This document shows positions 43,760 through 54,600 of a stretch of DNA of 64,000 nucleotides, in pieces. The position numbers and the translations under genes are program-made. The notes beneath the pieces were generated by a model. The model saw only the letters and a program-made list of their open reading frames with translations, was not told the origin of the DNA and made no database searches. The DNA is taken from the NCBI GenBank assembly GCA_035353815.1, contig DAOQAG010000022.1, positions 1-64,000 of the forward strand. The letters run 5' to 3'. The stretch comes from JAKPUX01 sp035353815. Lineage in GTDB: Bacteria; Zhuqueibacterota; Zhuqueibacteria; Residuimicrobiales; Residuimicrobiaceae. Every line of letters begins with the position of its first letter. The first letter of the stretch is position 1.

Positions 43760-43788
43760 TTGGATTTCTTTGCCGTTTTGGATATATT
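43760..43788 (+). promoter_or_regulatory. promoter of the porU-porV operon
   Basis: TTGGAT (43760-43765) and TATATT (43783-43788) are separated by 17 bases. Transcription would start near 43795, about 45 bases before the porU ATG. Upstream, an inverted repeat (GCCCTGC at 43625-43631, GCAGGGC at 43653-43659) may mark the end of the M28 gene transcript. Confidence 0.5.
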
Positions 43789-43839
43789 GTCTGGGACCGA
43801 CGAACTGTCTCGCAGCTGCTGGCCTGAAGCCGCCCGGTG

Positions 43840-46800
43840 ATGCAACCTTTGATGACCATGGTTCATGTTTCTCATACATCCCGCACTTTCGTGTCGTGCC
43901 TGATCCTGCTGGCCTGGTGTGGCCTGCTTTCGGGTGCAACCGGGGTGTGGTACCACGTTGTCGAAAAAAGCCCTGAACGGCTTCTCCTCCAGGTCGATCC
44001 GCCCGCCGTTCCCCTCGATACCCTTTCTGCCGCCTCCGGCCCGTTAATCCGGTTTCGCACCGGCGCCCCCCTGCTCCAGGACCTGGCCCTGCCGGCCCTC
44101 CCTGTCCAGACGCTGCTGCTCGACTGGCCGGTGGCATCCCTCTCGCTGCGCGTAATTTCTGAACAACCCGATACGACGATCGTCATCGCGCCTCTTGCTT
44201 GCAGCGTCGATGCCCCCGTCACGGGGGAGGCCGTCCCCACCGCGCAATGGCAGCGCGAGAACCGTTCCGGGCCGGCGGTAGCGGCCGAGATTGTCGCGCT
44301 GGGCCGCTCCGGCCGGCAGAATCTCTGGCTCCTGCGCGTCTTTCCCTGCCGCTATGATGCCGCGGCGCATACGCTGACCCGGATCGCCTCGCTCCGGCTC
44401 GAGTTGAGCGGAGCAGGGACGCGGCCGGCGCTCGTGCGCCCGGGCACCGCGGCGGCGATGGGCGACCTCTCGTTCGCCGGCGCTGCGGCGCAGCTGAGCG
44501 CGGCCGGCGCAGTCGGGGAGAGCTTTGCCGCCCCCGGACATATCAAAATGTCCGTCGACGAGGATGGCTGGTACAAGGTTAGCGGTGCGGCGCTGCGCAA
44601 GGCGGGCCTCGATCTCCTCCGGATCGACGTCAAACGCCTGCGCCTGAGCTGCGGCGGCACCGCGGTTCCCTTTTACTTCCACGGCGACGGGGACAGCGAG
44701 ATGGAAGCCGGCGAGAGCATCGAGTTCTACGGCACCGGGTTGCGGCTCAATGCCCCGGCCGCAACCCCGGACCTCTATCAGGACCCCTACAGCAGCACCA
44801 ACGTCTACTGGCTCGGCTGGGACGGCGAGGCCGGGCCCCGCATGGAGGAGGAGTACAGCGAAAGCGCAGCGGCCTCCGGCCAAACCCCGCAGATCCCCTA
44901 TTCCTTTTATCAAACCGTGCACGTCGAGCAGGATAATTTTTTCGAACATTTTGACGGCATCGCCTTCCCCGACTCGCTGCGCGATCACTGGCTCTATGAC
45001 AGCGGCATCTCCGCCGGCAGCAAGCGCAGTTATCCCTTTGCGCTCTACGCTCCCGATGCCGGTTCCCTCCTCCCGGTTCAGGTCCGGGTGATGTTGACGG
45101 GACGGACGTTGACCAACAAGGAGCTGCACCAGGCCTCGGTCTATCTCAATGACCGCTTTGCCGCGCGCGGCAGCGGCGAACGCCAGGGCCTCCTCGATCT
45201 ACGCAGCCGCGATGAAAACGGCCTGCTCGCCGCCGCCCTGAATTCCAGCGCCAATACCTTGACGGTGGTCAATGAATTCGATCCCGCGCGGACCGATTAC
45301 ATCGCCCTCAACTGGTTCGATGTAACCTATCCACGGCTCTACCGGGCAGAGGGCGGATGGCTTGAATTCACCATCCCTGCGGACAAGCAGCCGGGCCTCT
45401 TCCATTTTTCTCTGGAGGGATTCGCCGATGCGACGGTGGAGATATACAAACTCGGGGTGAGCCGGATCATCGGCGCGGCCATGGCCGAGGCCACGGGCAG
45501 CGACGGCCGCCGCTCGGTGCGCGCCGAGTTTTTCGATACTGCGCCCTCGCACGCGGTGCGCTATATCGCCGTCGCCGCCGCCGCCAAAAAGAGCCCCGTG
45601 CGCATCGAGGTGGTGCAGCCGCAGTGGCAGCCCGCTGCGCGCAGCGATATCGACTGGCTGGTACTGGCCCCGCGCATCTTTCTGGCGGCGCCGGCCCTGA
45701 CCAGGCTGATGCAGCACCGCCAGAGCCAGGGCTTGCATCCGGCGGGCGTGGCCGTGGAGGATATCTTTGCCTATCTCAATCAGGGACGCCGCTCACCCCT
45801 GGCCATCAAGGCCTTTTTGCAGTGGGCGGTGCAGCGCTGGCCGCTGACCTGGGTGCTGCTGGCCGGAGACGGTTCCTACCAGCGGCGGCCGGTGCAGGGC
45901 GATACCCTCGACCTGGTCCCGGTTTATATGCGGCAGACCCTCAATTACGGCGCCGCCTCGAGCGATCACTGGTACAGCCTGCTGGCCGGAGAAGATGAAA
46001 TCCCGGACCTTCTGCTCGGCCGGCTGCCGGCGCGAACGCCCGAGCAGCTCGAGACCGTCGTCGACAAGATCATCGCCCACGAGACCAACGCCGAGAGCGG
46101 AGCGTGGCACAACCGCCTCCTCTTCATCGGCGGCAACGGCAGCGAATTCCGTAGCAAAGGCCAGGCCCTGGTGCGGCAGGTTCCTTCCGCATGGTCGCCG
46201 GCCATGCTCTTCACCCTCAAGGATCCGGCGCTCTCGCCCGATCCCTTTTACGGCAGCACCCCGGAACTCCTCGATTTCATGGATCAGGGCTGTGGGGTCA
46301 TCAATTTTCATGGCCATGGCGGCGGCGCCATCTGGTCGGACGACGCCCTGATGGGACTGGAGGATGTCGCTGCGCTGCACAACCAGGGGCGGTATCCCCT
46401 GATCCTCAGCATGACCTGCTTTACCGGCGCGTTCGAGGAGCCCGCCGGTGCCAATCTGGCTGAGACCATGCTCTTCACCGCGGAAAAGGGCACCATGGCC
46501 TTTCTCGGCGCCAGCGGCTTCGGCTGGCGCGACAACGATGACGAGCTGCAAGCCGCGATCATGGCCTATCTATACGATCATCCTGCGGCCACCCTGGGCG
46601 AAGTGGTGACGGCCGGTAAAATCCGCTATTATGCCGGCGCCATGGGCAGCGCCATCGCGCATGCCGAGATCAATCAATACACCCTCTTCGGCGATCCGGC
46701 GCAGCGCTTGCGCCTGCCCGCGGCGCAGGCCGAGGTCGCCCTGGAGACTCCCCTGCTCGCCGCCGGCGACACCCTCAAGGCGCGGGTGCAGTGGCCCTTT

Positions 46801-48630
46801 GCCTCCGGCAGCGCCACGGTCCAGATCGAGCTGGAACCGGGCCGGGCGGCAGAGGTGGGGCAGCTGAGCGTCGCCACCGGTCAAAGCGACTTTCGCCTGG
46901 CCCTTCCGACCGCCGGCACCGGCGGCCGCGGCATCGTGCGCTTTTATGGCGTCGACGCTCTCGGCCTGCAGCAAAGCCATGGCGCGGCGGCCTTTTCCTT
47001 TGGCCGCGGCTATTTCGACTCGCTGCGGGTCCTGCCCGGCGCGGCCGACTCTTTGAATTTCTTGGTGCAACTCCGCAGCCGCGACCTGCCCGCGGCGGTC
47101 TTTTGCCTTTTCCGCGGCGATACCCTGGCTATGCGCACCGCCGGCAGCGGCTGGTACCGCCTGACGGTAAAAAGCTGGGGGGTGCCGCGCCTTGCGTGCG
47201 AATTTCTCGCCCGCTTCGCCGATGGCGATGCGCTGCTTTCCTCCACCTACACCTATACGCCTTCGGGACGGATGAACGTCGAGGCGCTGACCAACCGGCT
47301 GAGCTGGGGTGGCGGCGAGCGTCCGATCCTCTATCTGCCGCTGATGAACTGGGGGAATGGCGCGGGCACGGTCAGCATCACGCTGGAGCAACGCGATGCC
47401 GCCGGGGAGGGCTGGCACCGCCTGGCCGCGGACACGGTGGCGATGGCCGCCTGCGCCGGCGCCACGGCCGCTTTTACCGTTCTGACCGATCCCGGTGAGT
47501 GGCCGGTGCGGTTTCTCCTTGACAGCGGCCAGGCCAGCCGCCAGGAGACCCGGGTGCAGATCACGCCGCCGGTTTTTGCCCTCGATCCCGGCGCCGGCTT
47601 TCACTTACAAGCGGGCGGGGCCGATACGCTTTGGCTCGATGCGCGCACTGCCTGCATCGCCTCGAGCCGTTCCGTCCGCAAGCCCGCGACCCTCCGGGTC
47701 GAGCGCCGCGGCGCTGCACAGATTACTGATCAGCCTGATTTTTCCGCCAGCCCCACGATCCCGGTCTATGCGCTCGAGCTCGCTCCGGCCGATGCGGTTG
47801 ATCAGGGTATCCTGTTGTCGTTAGCCGCTGCCGCCACGGATAGCCTGCCCGCCTCCTTCGCGTCCGCTGATCTTTTTTATTTCGCTCCGGCCACGCGCAA
47901 ATGGGTCCGACTGGCGTCCCGAAAAGAGGAATCCCGCATCGCCGCAACCATCAGCCAATCCGGGCTCTACACCCTGCTCTGGAGCGCGGACAGCCGCGCG
48001 CCGGAGATGGAGGTGGCTTTTGACGGCCGGCCGTTTGCGGCCGATGCCTGGGTGAACAGCGACGCCGCGATCGCCCTGCGCCTGCGCGACGCCAACGGCA
48101 TCGACCTCGCCGCCGGCAAGACAGAGCTTACTCTCGATGGACAGCCTCTGGAGCGGGAGAGCTGGTCGCTGCCCGATTCAATGGCCGACGGCAATCTCAT
48201 CCCCCTGACGCTCCATCCCGAGCTGCAGCCGGGGCGGCACACCCTGCTCGTCACCACGAGCGATTGCAGCGGCAATGCGGCCCCGCCGCAGGAGTTTCCG
48301 TTCCAGGTGGCGGAGCACTTTTCCCTGAATCTGCTCGGCACCTATCCCAATCCCTTCACGGTGCGCACGACCTTCGTCTATCTGCTCTCGAGCAGCGCGG
48401 ACCATTTTTCGCTCAAGATCTATACCGCCGCCGGACGGCTGATCCGGCAGTTCAACGGCCGCAACAGCGAGGATCCCGATCCGTTGAGTGCCGATTATCA
48501 CGAGATCACCTGGGACGGCAAGGACGAGGAGGGCATGGCGGTAGCCAACGGCGTCTACTTTTACCGGCTGACGGCGCGCAGCGGCGACAAGAGCGAAGAA
48601 AAAACCGGCAAGATCGCGAGGCTGCTATGA
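43840..48630 (+). CDS. porU: PorU-like type IX secretion C25 peptidase/sortase
   Basis: A 1,596-residue exported protein; a GTG at 43837 and ATGs at 43840, 43852 and 43858 are possible starts. PorU removes the C-terminal sorting domain of type IX cargo at the cell surface and attaches the cargo. A long N-terminal region (about 1-570) precedes the gingipain-type C25 domain (about 600-960). This has the LAGDGSY segment, the catalytic-site NFHGHGG (His826) and SMTCFTGAFE (Cys860), matching the His and Cys dyad of gingipains. Ig-like domains follow. The last 100 residues are a sorting-type domain (TYPNPFTVRTTF ... ANGVYFYRLTA). Overlap with porV and the presence of sprA in the window favour PorU over an ordinary C25 cargo protease. 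Confidence 0.85.
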   Translation: MQPLMTMVHVSHTSRTFVSCLILLAWCGLLSGATGVWYHVVEKSPERLLLQVDPPAVPLDTLSAASGPLIRFRTGAPLLQDLALPALPVQTLLLDWPVASLSLRVISEQPDTTIVIAPLACSVDAPVTGEAVPTAQWQRENRSGPAVAAEIVALGRSGRQNLWLLRVFPCRYDAAAHTLTRIASLRLELSGAGTRPALVRPGTAAAMGDLSFAGAAAQLSAAGAVGESFAAPGHIKMSVDEDGWYKVSGAALRKAGLDLLRIDVKRLRLSCGGTAVPFYFHGDGDSEMEAGESIEFYGTGLRLNAPAATPDLYQDPYSSTNVYWLGWDGEAGPRMEEEYSESAAASGQTPQIPYSFYQTVHVEQDNFFEHFDGIAFPDSLRDHWLYDSGISAGSKRSYPFALYAPDAGSLLPVQVRVMLTGRTLTNKELHQASVYLNDRFAARGSGERQGLLDLRSRDENGLLAAALNSSANTLTVVNEFDPARTDYIALNWFDVTYPRLYRAEGGWLEFTIPADKQPGLFHFSLEGFADATVEIYKLGVSRIIGAAMAEATGSDGRRSVRAEFFDTAPSHAVRYIAVAAAAKKSPVRIEVVQPQWQPAARSDIDWLVLAPRIFLAAPALTRLMQHRQSQGLHPAGVAVEDIFAYLNQGRRSPLAIKAFLQWAVQRWPLTWVLLAGDGSYQRRPVQGDTLDLVPVYMRQTLNYGAASSDHWYSLLAGEDEIPDLLLGRLPARTPEQLETVVDKIIAHETNAESGAWHNRLLFIGGNGSEFRSKGQALVRQVPSAWSPAMLFTLKDPALSPDPFYGSTPELLDFMDQGCGVINFHGHGGGAIWSDDALMGLEDVAALHNQGRYPLILSMTCFTGAFEEPAGANLAETMLFTAEKGTMAFLGASGFGWRDNDDELQAAIMAYLYDHPAATLGEVVTAGKIRYYAGAMGSAIAHAEINQYTLFGDPAQRLRLPAAQAEVALETPLLAAGDTLKARVQWPFASGSATVQIELEPGRAAEVGQLSVATGQSDFRLALPTAGTGGRGIVRFYGVDALGLQQSHGAAAFSFGRGYFDSLRVLPGAADSLNFLVQLRSRDLPAAVFCLFRGDTLAMRTAGSGWYRLTVKSWGVPRLACEFLARFADGDALLSSTYTYTPSGRMNVEALTNRLSWGGGERPILYLPLMNWGNGAGTVSITLEQRDAAGEGWHRLAADTVAMAACAGATAAFTVLTDPGEWPVRFLLDSGQASRQETRVQITPPVFALDPGAGFHLQAGGADTLWLDARTACIASSRSVRKPATLRVERRGAAQITDQPDFSASPTIPVYALELAPADAVDQGILLSLAAAATDSLPASFASADLFYFAPATRKWVRLASRKEESRIAATISQSGLYTLLWSADSRAPEMEVAFDGRPFAADAWVNSDAAIALRLRDANGIDLAAGKTELTLDGQPLERESWSLPDSMADGNLIPLTLHPELQPGRHTLLVTTSDCSGNAAPPQEFPFQVAEHFSLNLLGTYPNPFTVRTTFVYLLSSSADHFSLKIYTAAGRLIRQFNGRNSEDPDPLSADYHEITWDGKDEEGMAVANGVYFYRLTARSGDKSEEKTGKIARLL

Positions 48631-49667
48631 GAGCGCGGCGCCCAGCTCTCTGTGCTCTCGCCTGCAGCCTGATTCTGGCGCCGGCGGCGGGCATCCCCGG
48701 GCTTGCCGCGGCGCAAAGCGCGCGCTACGCAGCAGCCTCGCAGGATCTCGGCGTCGGTGCCCGGCCATTGGCCCTCGGCGGGGCCGCGGCCGCCATGGCC
48801 GGAGGACCAGAACTCTTCCACTACAATCCGGCGAGTCTGGGATTTTGCAGCCGCAGAGAGGTCGGTCTGATGTACGCGCCGACCTTCGGCTCGATCACGG
48901 CGCCGATGGCCACCTTCCATTATGCCGGCGGGATCTTGCCGCTGCATGGCGGAGGCAGCATGGCCTTGCATTGGACCCGTTTCAGCGTCGACGATATCCC
49001 GCTCTATCCCAAGCTGGCCGGGTCGTCTTTTCTCGACCGTCTCCAGGATCCCTCCCTCCGGCCCGATGGAGTGCCGCAGGGCTATTTCAAGGATACCGAG
49101 GATGCCTTTTACCTTTCTTTTGCGCGAATTTTCCGTTTTGCCGTGCCGCTGGGATGGCTCTACACCGATCTGGCCATGGAACTGCCGGTGGGACTGAACA
49201 TCAAGCTCTTGCGCCAGTCGCTCTACGAGCGCAGCGCCAGCGGCCTGGGCATCGACCTCGGCATGATGGCGCGCTTCAATCTCGGCCAGCTTCTGCAAAG
49301 CCGCCGTCTCGGCGACCTGACCCTCGGTGTTTCGGCCATCGATCTCACCCGTACCACCCTGGTCTGGGACAACCAGCGCGAGGAAAAGATCACCACGACG
49401 GCGCTGTGGGGCCTGGGCTACAGCCAGCCGCTCGCCTTTCGCGGCAGCCGTCTCGACTTTTTCTGGAGCTGGCGGAAAAAGGAGCAGCGCAATTCGCTCT
49501 TTGGGGTGGAATACACGCTCAAAGGCTTTGCGCTGCGGCTGGGGCGCAATGAATCGGGCTTGACGACTGGAGCCGGGGTGCGCTGGCGGCGGATGCGCGT
49601 CGATTATGCCTTTACTTCGCTCGATTTCGCGGACGTGCATCGTCTCGGCTGCGGATTTGTCTTTTAA
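48627..49667 (+). CDS. porV: PorV-like outer-membrane protein
   Basis: A 346-residue protein whose ATG overlaps the porU stop (ATGA). The signal peptide is cut at AAA|QSA, giving Gln at +1. The mature start, SQDLGVGARPLALGGAAAAMAGGPELFHYNPASLGF, is the characteristic opening of the PorV/PorQ family (UPF0164). The rest alternates amphipathic strands of a 14-stranded, FadL-like barrel and ends in an aromatic residue (GCGFVF). In Bacteroidetes PorV shuttles cargo from SprA to PorU. Gene order and overlap with porU support that role here; PorQ is the alternative. Confidence 0.86.
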   Translation: MRARRPALCALACSLILAPAAGIPGLAAAQSARYAAASQDLGVGARPLALGGAAAAMAGGPELFHYNPASLGFCSRREVGLMYAPTFGSITAPMATFHYAGGILPLHGGGSMALHWTRFSVDDIPLYPKLAGSSFLDRLQDPSLRPDGVPQGYFKDTEDAFYLSFARIFRFAVPLGWLYTDLAMELPVGLNIKLLRQSLYERSASGLGIDLGMMARFNLGQLLQSRRLGDLTLGVSAIDLTRTTLVWDNQREEKITTTALWGLGYSQPLAFRGSRLDFFWSWRKKEQRNSLFGVEYTLKGFALRLGRNESGLTTGAGVRWRRMRVDYAFTSLDFADVHRLGCGFVF

Positions 49668-49683
49668 AGAGGGAGGAGAGAGA

Positions 49684-50379
49684 ATGCGACGGATGTTGTT
49701 GGCACTGGCGGCCGCTTTCGGGCTCTGGATGGCATGCACCGGCCACTCCACCAGCCCGGAGGCCGTGCCCCCGGTCCCGCGCTTCGTGCCGGCCGTGCCG
49801 GATACCGCTGCGGTCGAGCAGGGCATTGACGCCGTGCCAGAAGAGGATGCGATCCTGTTGCAGTGGCGCCAGGATGAGGCGCTGGCCGCCTTCCAGCTGT
49901 TTCGCCGCCGCGAGGGGGAGAAGAATTACGAGCTAGCCGCCCAGCTGACAGCGCGCGATACGACCTTTCTGGACCGGGTGGCCCCCAACCTCCGCTGCCG
50001 CTATTACTTGCGCGGTGCGAATGAGGCCGGACAGCTGAGCGCCCCCTCGGATACCCTGGATTATATGCTGTTGAATAAGGCCACCGATCTGCAGATCGCG
50101 GCGGGCGATACCCTGCTCTTCTCCTGGAGCATCGGCCTGCAGCGCCCGGCCTGGTACGTGCTCCGCCTCAAGGAGGAGTTCAGCGGCGCCATGATCTGGA
50201 TCGGCCGGGTGGATCCTGGTTACCAGGGCACACGCGAGAGTGTCCGCTATAATCACGACGGCCGGGCGCGGCTGGTGCGGCTGCAGAGCGGCGTGCGTTA
50301 TCTCTGGCGCCTCGATTGCGTCGGCGCGGCACCGCAGAGCGGCAGCGAATCGGTCTGGCAGCGTTTTATCCTGTTTTGA
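49684..50379 (+). CDS. fibronectin-III-like lipoprotein in the porU-porV operon
   Basis: A 231-residue lipoprotein with a very strong ribosome site (GAGGGAGGAGAGAGA) 16 bases after porV. The lipobox is WMAC at Cys18. A Pro-rich stretch precedes a fibronectin-III-like domain (about 55-125: ILLQWRQDEALAAFQLFRRREGEKNYEL ... RYYLRGANEAGQLSAPSDTL). A second beta domain follows (about 140-231: FSWSIGLQRPAWYVLRLKE). No enzyme motif is seen. Its place directly behind porV suggests an accessory role in type IX secretion or cargo attachment; this is inference. Confidence 0.75.
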   Translation: MRRMLLALAAAFGLWMACTGHSTSPEAVPPVPRFVPAVPDTAAVEQGIDAVPEEDAILLQWRQDEALAAFQLFRRREGEKNYELAAQLTARDTTFLDRVAPNLRCRYYLRGANEAGQLSAPSDTLDYMLLNKATDLQIAAGDTLLFSWSIGLQRPAWYVLRLKEEFSGAMIWIGRVDPGYQGTRESVRYNHDGRARLVRLQSGVRYLWRLDCVGAAPQSGSESVWQRFILF

Positions 50380-50399
50380 ACAAGATTTCCGGAGTCTTT

Positions 50400-51590
50400 A
50401 TGTCGATACTGAATTCATCGCTCCTGCGCCGCTGCGTTTTTTTGGCGGCCCTGCTCGCGGGTATCCTGCCGGCGGCGGGAGAGAGCCTCAACAACGGTGC
50501 GCTGCTGCCCCATACCCGGCCCGCCTGGGTTCTGCCGCGCGGTCATCTCACGACGCGTCTGCACACAGGCTTTTGGGGCCTGGCGGCCGAACAGAGCTAT
50601 GCCCCCTATGGCGCTGCCGGGACGCGCAATATCTGGGACCTGCAGAGCACCCTCACCCTCAATTACGGCCTGGGCGCGCACCTGGAGGCCCAGCTCATGC
50701 CGGTCCTTTATCAATCGCTCCAGGCGGAGGGTGGCCGCATCGGCCACGATATCACCCTAGGTGTGACGCTAGGCTCGCTGCAATGGCCCGGCAAATCCTG
50801 GTTTCTCGGCGCCCAGGCCGCCACCCTGCTGCCCGCCGGACTCGGTCATAACCTGCTGTATGAGCCCTACAGCCCCGATCGCCACGTCTTTACCCTTGCT
50901 ACGCTGGCGAGCTATGCGGCGGATCCCGAATTCCCCGCGGAAGCCTTCAGCGCCCATCTCAATCTCGGCTACACGCTCTACGACGATGTCGGCATCCGCT
51001 TCGCGGACCGCCGCCTGCAGACGGAAAGCTTTGCCTACAAGCGCAGCCAGGAACTCTCCTGGAGCGCGGGAGCGACTCTGCCCGGTGAATATTTCGACTG
51101 GGGGATCGAGGGATACGGCATGATTTGGCTGCAGCAGCCGCCGGCGGGCGCCGAGGGCCGGGAGGATTTTATCTACGCGAGCCTCTCCACCCGCTACAAG
51201 CCGTGGCACTGGCTGCATCTCTGCCTAGCGCTCGACCGCCGCATCTCCTCCGGCAGCGACGAAACCATCCCCTCGCTGGCTGCGCGCGGCCTGGGCGAGC
51301 TGCCCAACTATCCAACCTGGCGGATCGAGCTCGGCCTGCACCTCAAGGTGCTGCCGCTGCATCTGATCAAGTCGGACGACCGCGAGATCCTGATGAAACG
51401 CAACGAAGAGCGCTCTTCGGTTTTTGAGCAGATCATCGACGACGGCAGCCGGGGAACGGAGAGCAAGGATGATCTCGAGCGGCTGCGCGCCGAGCGGGAG
51501 CGGGCGGAGAAGGAACTGGAACGGCTGCGGCGGCTCATCGAAATCCGGCAGCAGGAGGAGAAAAAGCCCGATCCGAAGCAGATCCCCTGA
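50400..51590 (+). CDS. outer-membrane barrel protein with coiled-coil tail
   Basis: A 396-residue protein with GGAG five bases before its ATG, 20 bases after the lipoprotein gene. After the signal peptide (AAG|ESL) come alternating amphipathic strands with many aromatic residues (TRLHTGFWGLAAEQSYAPYG, NYGLGAHLEAQLMPVLYQS, WIEL-type strands near 320), as in outer-membrane barrels. The last 55 residues are a highly charged coiled coil (ERLRAERERAEKELERLRRL) that would lie in the periplasm. No known family is recognised. It is the last gene of the porU-porV unit and converges on a type IX cargo gene. Confidence 0.72.
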   Translation: MSILNSSLLRRCVFLAALLAGILPAAGESLNNGALLPHTRPAWVLPRGHLTTRLHTGFWGLAAEQSYAPYGAAGTRNIWDLQSTLTLNYGLGAHLEAQLMPVLYQSLQAEGGRIGHDITLGVTLGSLQWPGKSWFLGAQAATLLPAGLGHNLLYEPYSPDRHVFTLATLASYAADPEFPAEAFSAHLNLGYTLYDDVGIRFADRRLQTESFAYKRSQELSWSAGATLPGEYFDWGIEGYGMIWLQQPPAGAEGREDFIYASLSTRYKPWHWLHLCLALDRRISSGSDETIPSLAARGLGELPNYPTWRIELGLHLKVLPLHLIKSDDREILMKRNEERSSVFEQIIDDGSRGTESKDDLERLRAERERAEKELERLRRLIEIRQQEEKKPDPKQIP

Positions 51591-51635
51591 TCCTGATCCC
51601 GCGGGCGGCCAGGCGCCGCCCCTGCCGAACGAAGC

Positions 51636-54600
51636 TTATTTGACCAGAGCCAGTTTGCGGCTGGTCATCTCCTGGCCTGCCGCAGCCCTGCAGTAATAGA
51701 CACCACTCGCCGCATTCCTCCCCTGTTCATCCCGGCCATCCCAGAGCAGCTCCAGATAGCCTTCCCGGGCTTCGCCCTCGTAGAGGCGGCGGACGCTTCG
51801 TCCCAGCAGATCGACGATCTCCACCCTGACCCGGCCGTGCTGCGGCAGGGAGAGGGTCAGGCGGGTTTCGCCGTTGAAGGGATTGGGATAGTTGGGTGAG
51901 AGCGCAAGGCGCAGCGGCAGTGGCAGGAAGGCTTCCACAGCGGGGTGGGTCTGGATCGCGCCGTCGCGGCTCAGGGCCTGGAGGCGGTAGCAGCTGCGTT
52001 TTCCGGCCGGAGCGGCCGTGTCAAGATAGAGATAGCGGCCATCGGCGGCGGGCGGGATCAGGGCGCTGATGGGGCACCACGGGCCGCCGGCGTCGGGAGC
52101 GCGCTCGACCCTGAAACCGAGCGGGTCGGTCTCGAGCAGGGTTTGCCACTCGAGGCGGATGCCCTGGCCGGGAGCGGCGGTGGCGCGGAAACCGGCCAGC
52201 CAGACCGCGGAGGCGAGCTTGAGCGTCCAGGTGCGGCTGACACTCTCCTTGAGGTCACTCACGATCACCTTGACCCGGGCATCGCCGGAGGGGATGAGCT
52301 CGGACTGCAACCGCCAGGAGGATTTACCGTAGGCGCAGAAGGCGCCGTTGAGATACCAGGTATAGTTGAGCGGGTCGCCGTCGGGGTCGGCGGCGGCGAT
52401 GGCGAAATCGATGGCAGCGGGCTTGTTCAGCTCGAGCATCTCCTGCTGGGGCTGGCAGTTATCGGCGTCGATCTGCGGCGGCCGATTGACGTTGCGGACG
52501 ATCACGAGCAGCTCCGCGTGCGCCGCGGCGCCGAACTGGTCCGACGCGGTGAGCCTCAGGCTATAGCGGCCGGCCTGATCATAAGCGGGCTGCCAAGAGA
52601 GGGCGCCGGCGGGGGTGCAGAGCAGCCCGGCCGGCGGTGCGGCGAGCGCAAGGGTGACGCTGTCCCCCTCGAGATCGCGCGGGGTGATGGCATAGCGCCA
52701 AGCGGCATTTTCGTCCAGCATGATGCTGTCGGCCAGGGCGAGCTGCGGCGGCTGGTTGGCCAGGGCGGTTGCCGTGAACCGGCAGGTGTTGGCCAGTCCC
52801 TCTCCCGCGGCCTCAGCGGTCTGCGAGCCCGTCTCCGCGCCCAAATACCAGATCACGGCGGCGACTCCGGCCGAATCGGTGCTCTGCACCGCGCCAGGAG
52901 AGAAGGTGCCGCCCGCCGCAGCGGTGGAAAAGGTGATGCGCTGCCCGGCCACACCGTTGCCCCAGGTGTCGCGGACCTGGACCGTCAGGGGCTGGCTGAG
53001 CCGGTGCCACGCGGTGCCGTTCTGGTTGCCGCCGCCGAGAACGAGCAGCTCGGAGGGCGCGGCGGGGCGGACGAAGAGGATCGATCGGGCCGTGGTGAGC
53101 CACTGGCTGCTGGTCGCGACCCGGGCCTGGACGGTGAGGGTTCCGATCTCGGCGGCATGCACCCGGGCCTGCAGGACGCCGGCACTGCTGCTGTACCCCT
53201 GATTGGGCGTGAGCACCGCGCCAAGGCCGCTGTTAACCAGTACGATGCCCTGGCCGGGAACGGGATTGTCCCAGGTATCGCGGATGGTCGCGGTGATCAG
53301 CCCCTCGCTGACGCCATCGGCGGGAAGCGGCGACTCCACCTCCAGGGTGGAATGGCCGATATCCGGTGCTCCGGGCAGGGCGTTTGCATAGATCAGGCGG
53401 TGGGAGCCGCTGACGGGAAGGTTGTTCTTGTCGCGGCAGATCAGCTGCACCGCCTGGGTGCTGTCGCCGGCGCGGGTGCCCAGCTGCCAGGTCGTCTCGG
53501 CCAGGCCGCTGCTCCCGGTTACCAGGCTGACCAGGGTGTCCAGGCTGCTGCCGAAGCGGCCGGCACCACGCGCAATGCGGAACTGCACGGTTTTCCCCGA
53601 GAGGGGATTTCCGGTGCTGTCCAAAACACGGGCGCGCAACGGCGCGGCGAGCCACTCATGGACGGTGCCGCTCTGGTTCGCGCCAGAGAGCAGCTCGACA
53701 CTCTGGATCTCATCCCCCGGCTGCGCCGTGCCTCCGGCATAAAACTGCACCGGCGAGCCGGCAAGGGGGGTGGAACTGTTCTTCAAACTGGCTGCGGCTT
53801 CGGCGCGATGGCTCGAATCGCCGGGAGCTGTCCCGAGGGTGAACCAGACGGCAGCCAGGCCATTCCCGTCGCTGGTGATGGAGATCGGATTTTCGCCGCC
53901 CAGGTTGCCGCCGCCGGCGGTGACGGTAAAGCGCACCGGGTGCTGGGCCACCGGATTGCCGAAGCGGTCCAGAACCTGCACGACGAGCGGCTCGGGCAGC
54001 GGGCGGTTGACGATGCCGCGCTGGGCGTTGCCGGAATAGCGGCTGATCCGGGCGGCCGCATCGGCCATCGCGGCGGCGCTGAAGAGGGCGCTTGCGCTGC
54101 TCAGGCTTGGCGTCTGCGCGGACACCTGATGCACTTCGGTTCCGGCCTGGTTGCCCAGGCGCCATTGCACCCACGCGGTGCCGTGCGCATCGGTCGTGGT
54201 TTGCACCTGGCTGACGCCGTTGACTTTGCCGTCTCCGCCGGTCACACTGAAGGTGACCGGACAGGCGCTGACGCTGTTCTGGTAAAAGTCCTTGACGGCG
54301 ACGACGAGCGAGTCCGGCAGAAGTGCGCCGGCCACGCCGGACTGATGATTTCCGGAGAGTGCAAAGATGAACGCGGGGGGAGCGGCGCTGGCGCTGGCGT
54401 AAAACAGGAGCGGCGATCCATTGAGGGCGCGGCCATTGGCGAAGGCCGCTGCTTCGACCTGGTTGTTATGCAGGCCCGCGAGGGTGCCAAGGGTCAGCGT
54501 CACGGCGGCAGCGCCGGTGCCATCGGTCGTGGTGGTATAGAGCGATTGTCCCGCCCCGTTGAGCGAGCCGCCGCCGGCGACCAGGCGGAACCCGACGCTG

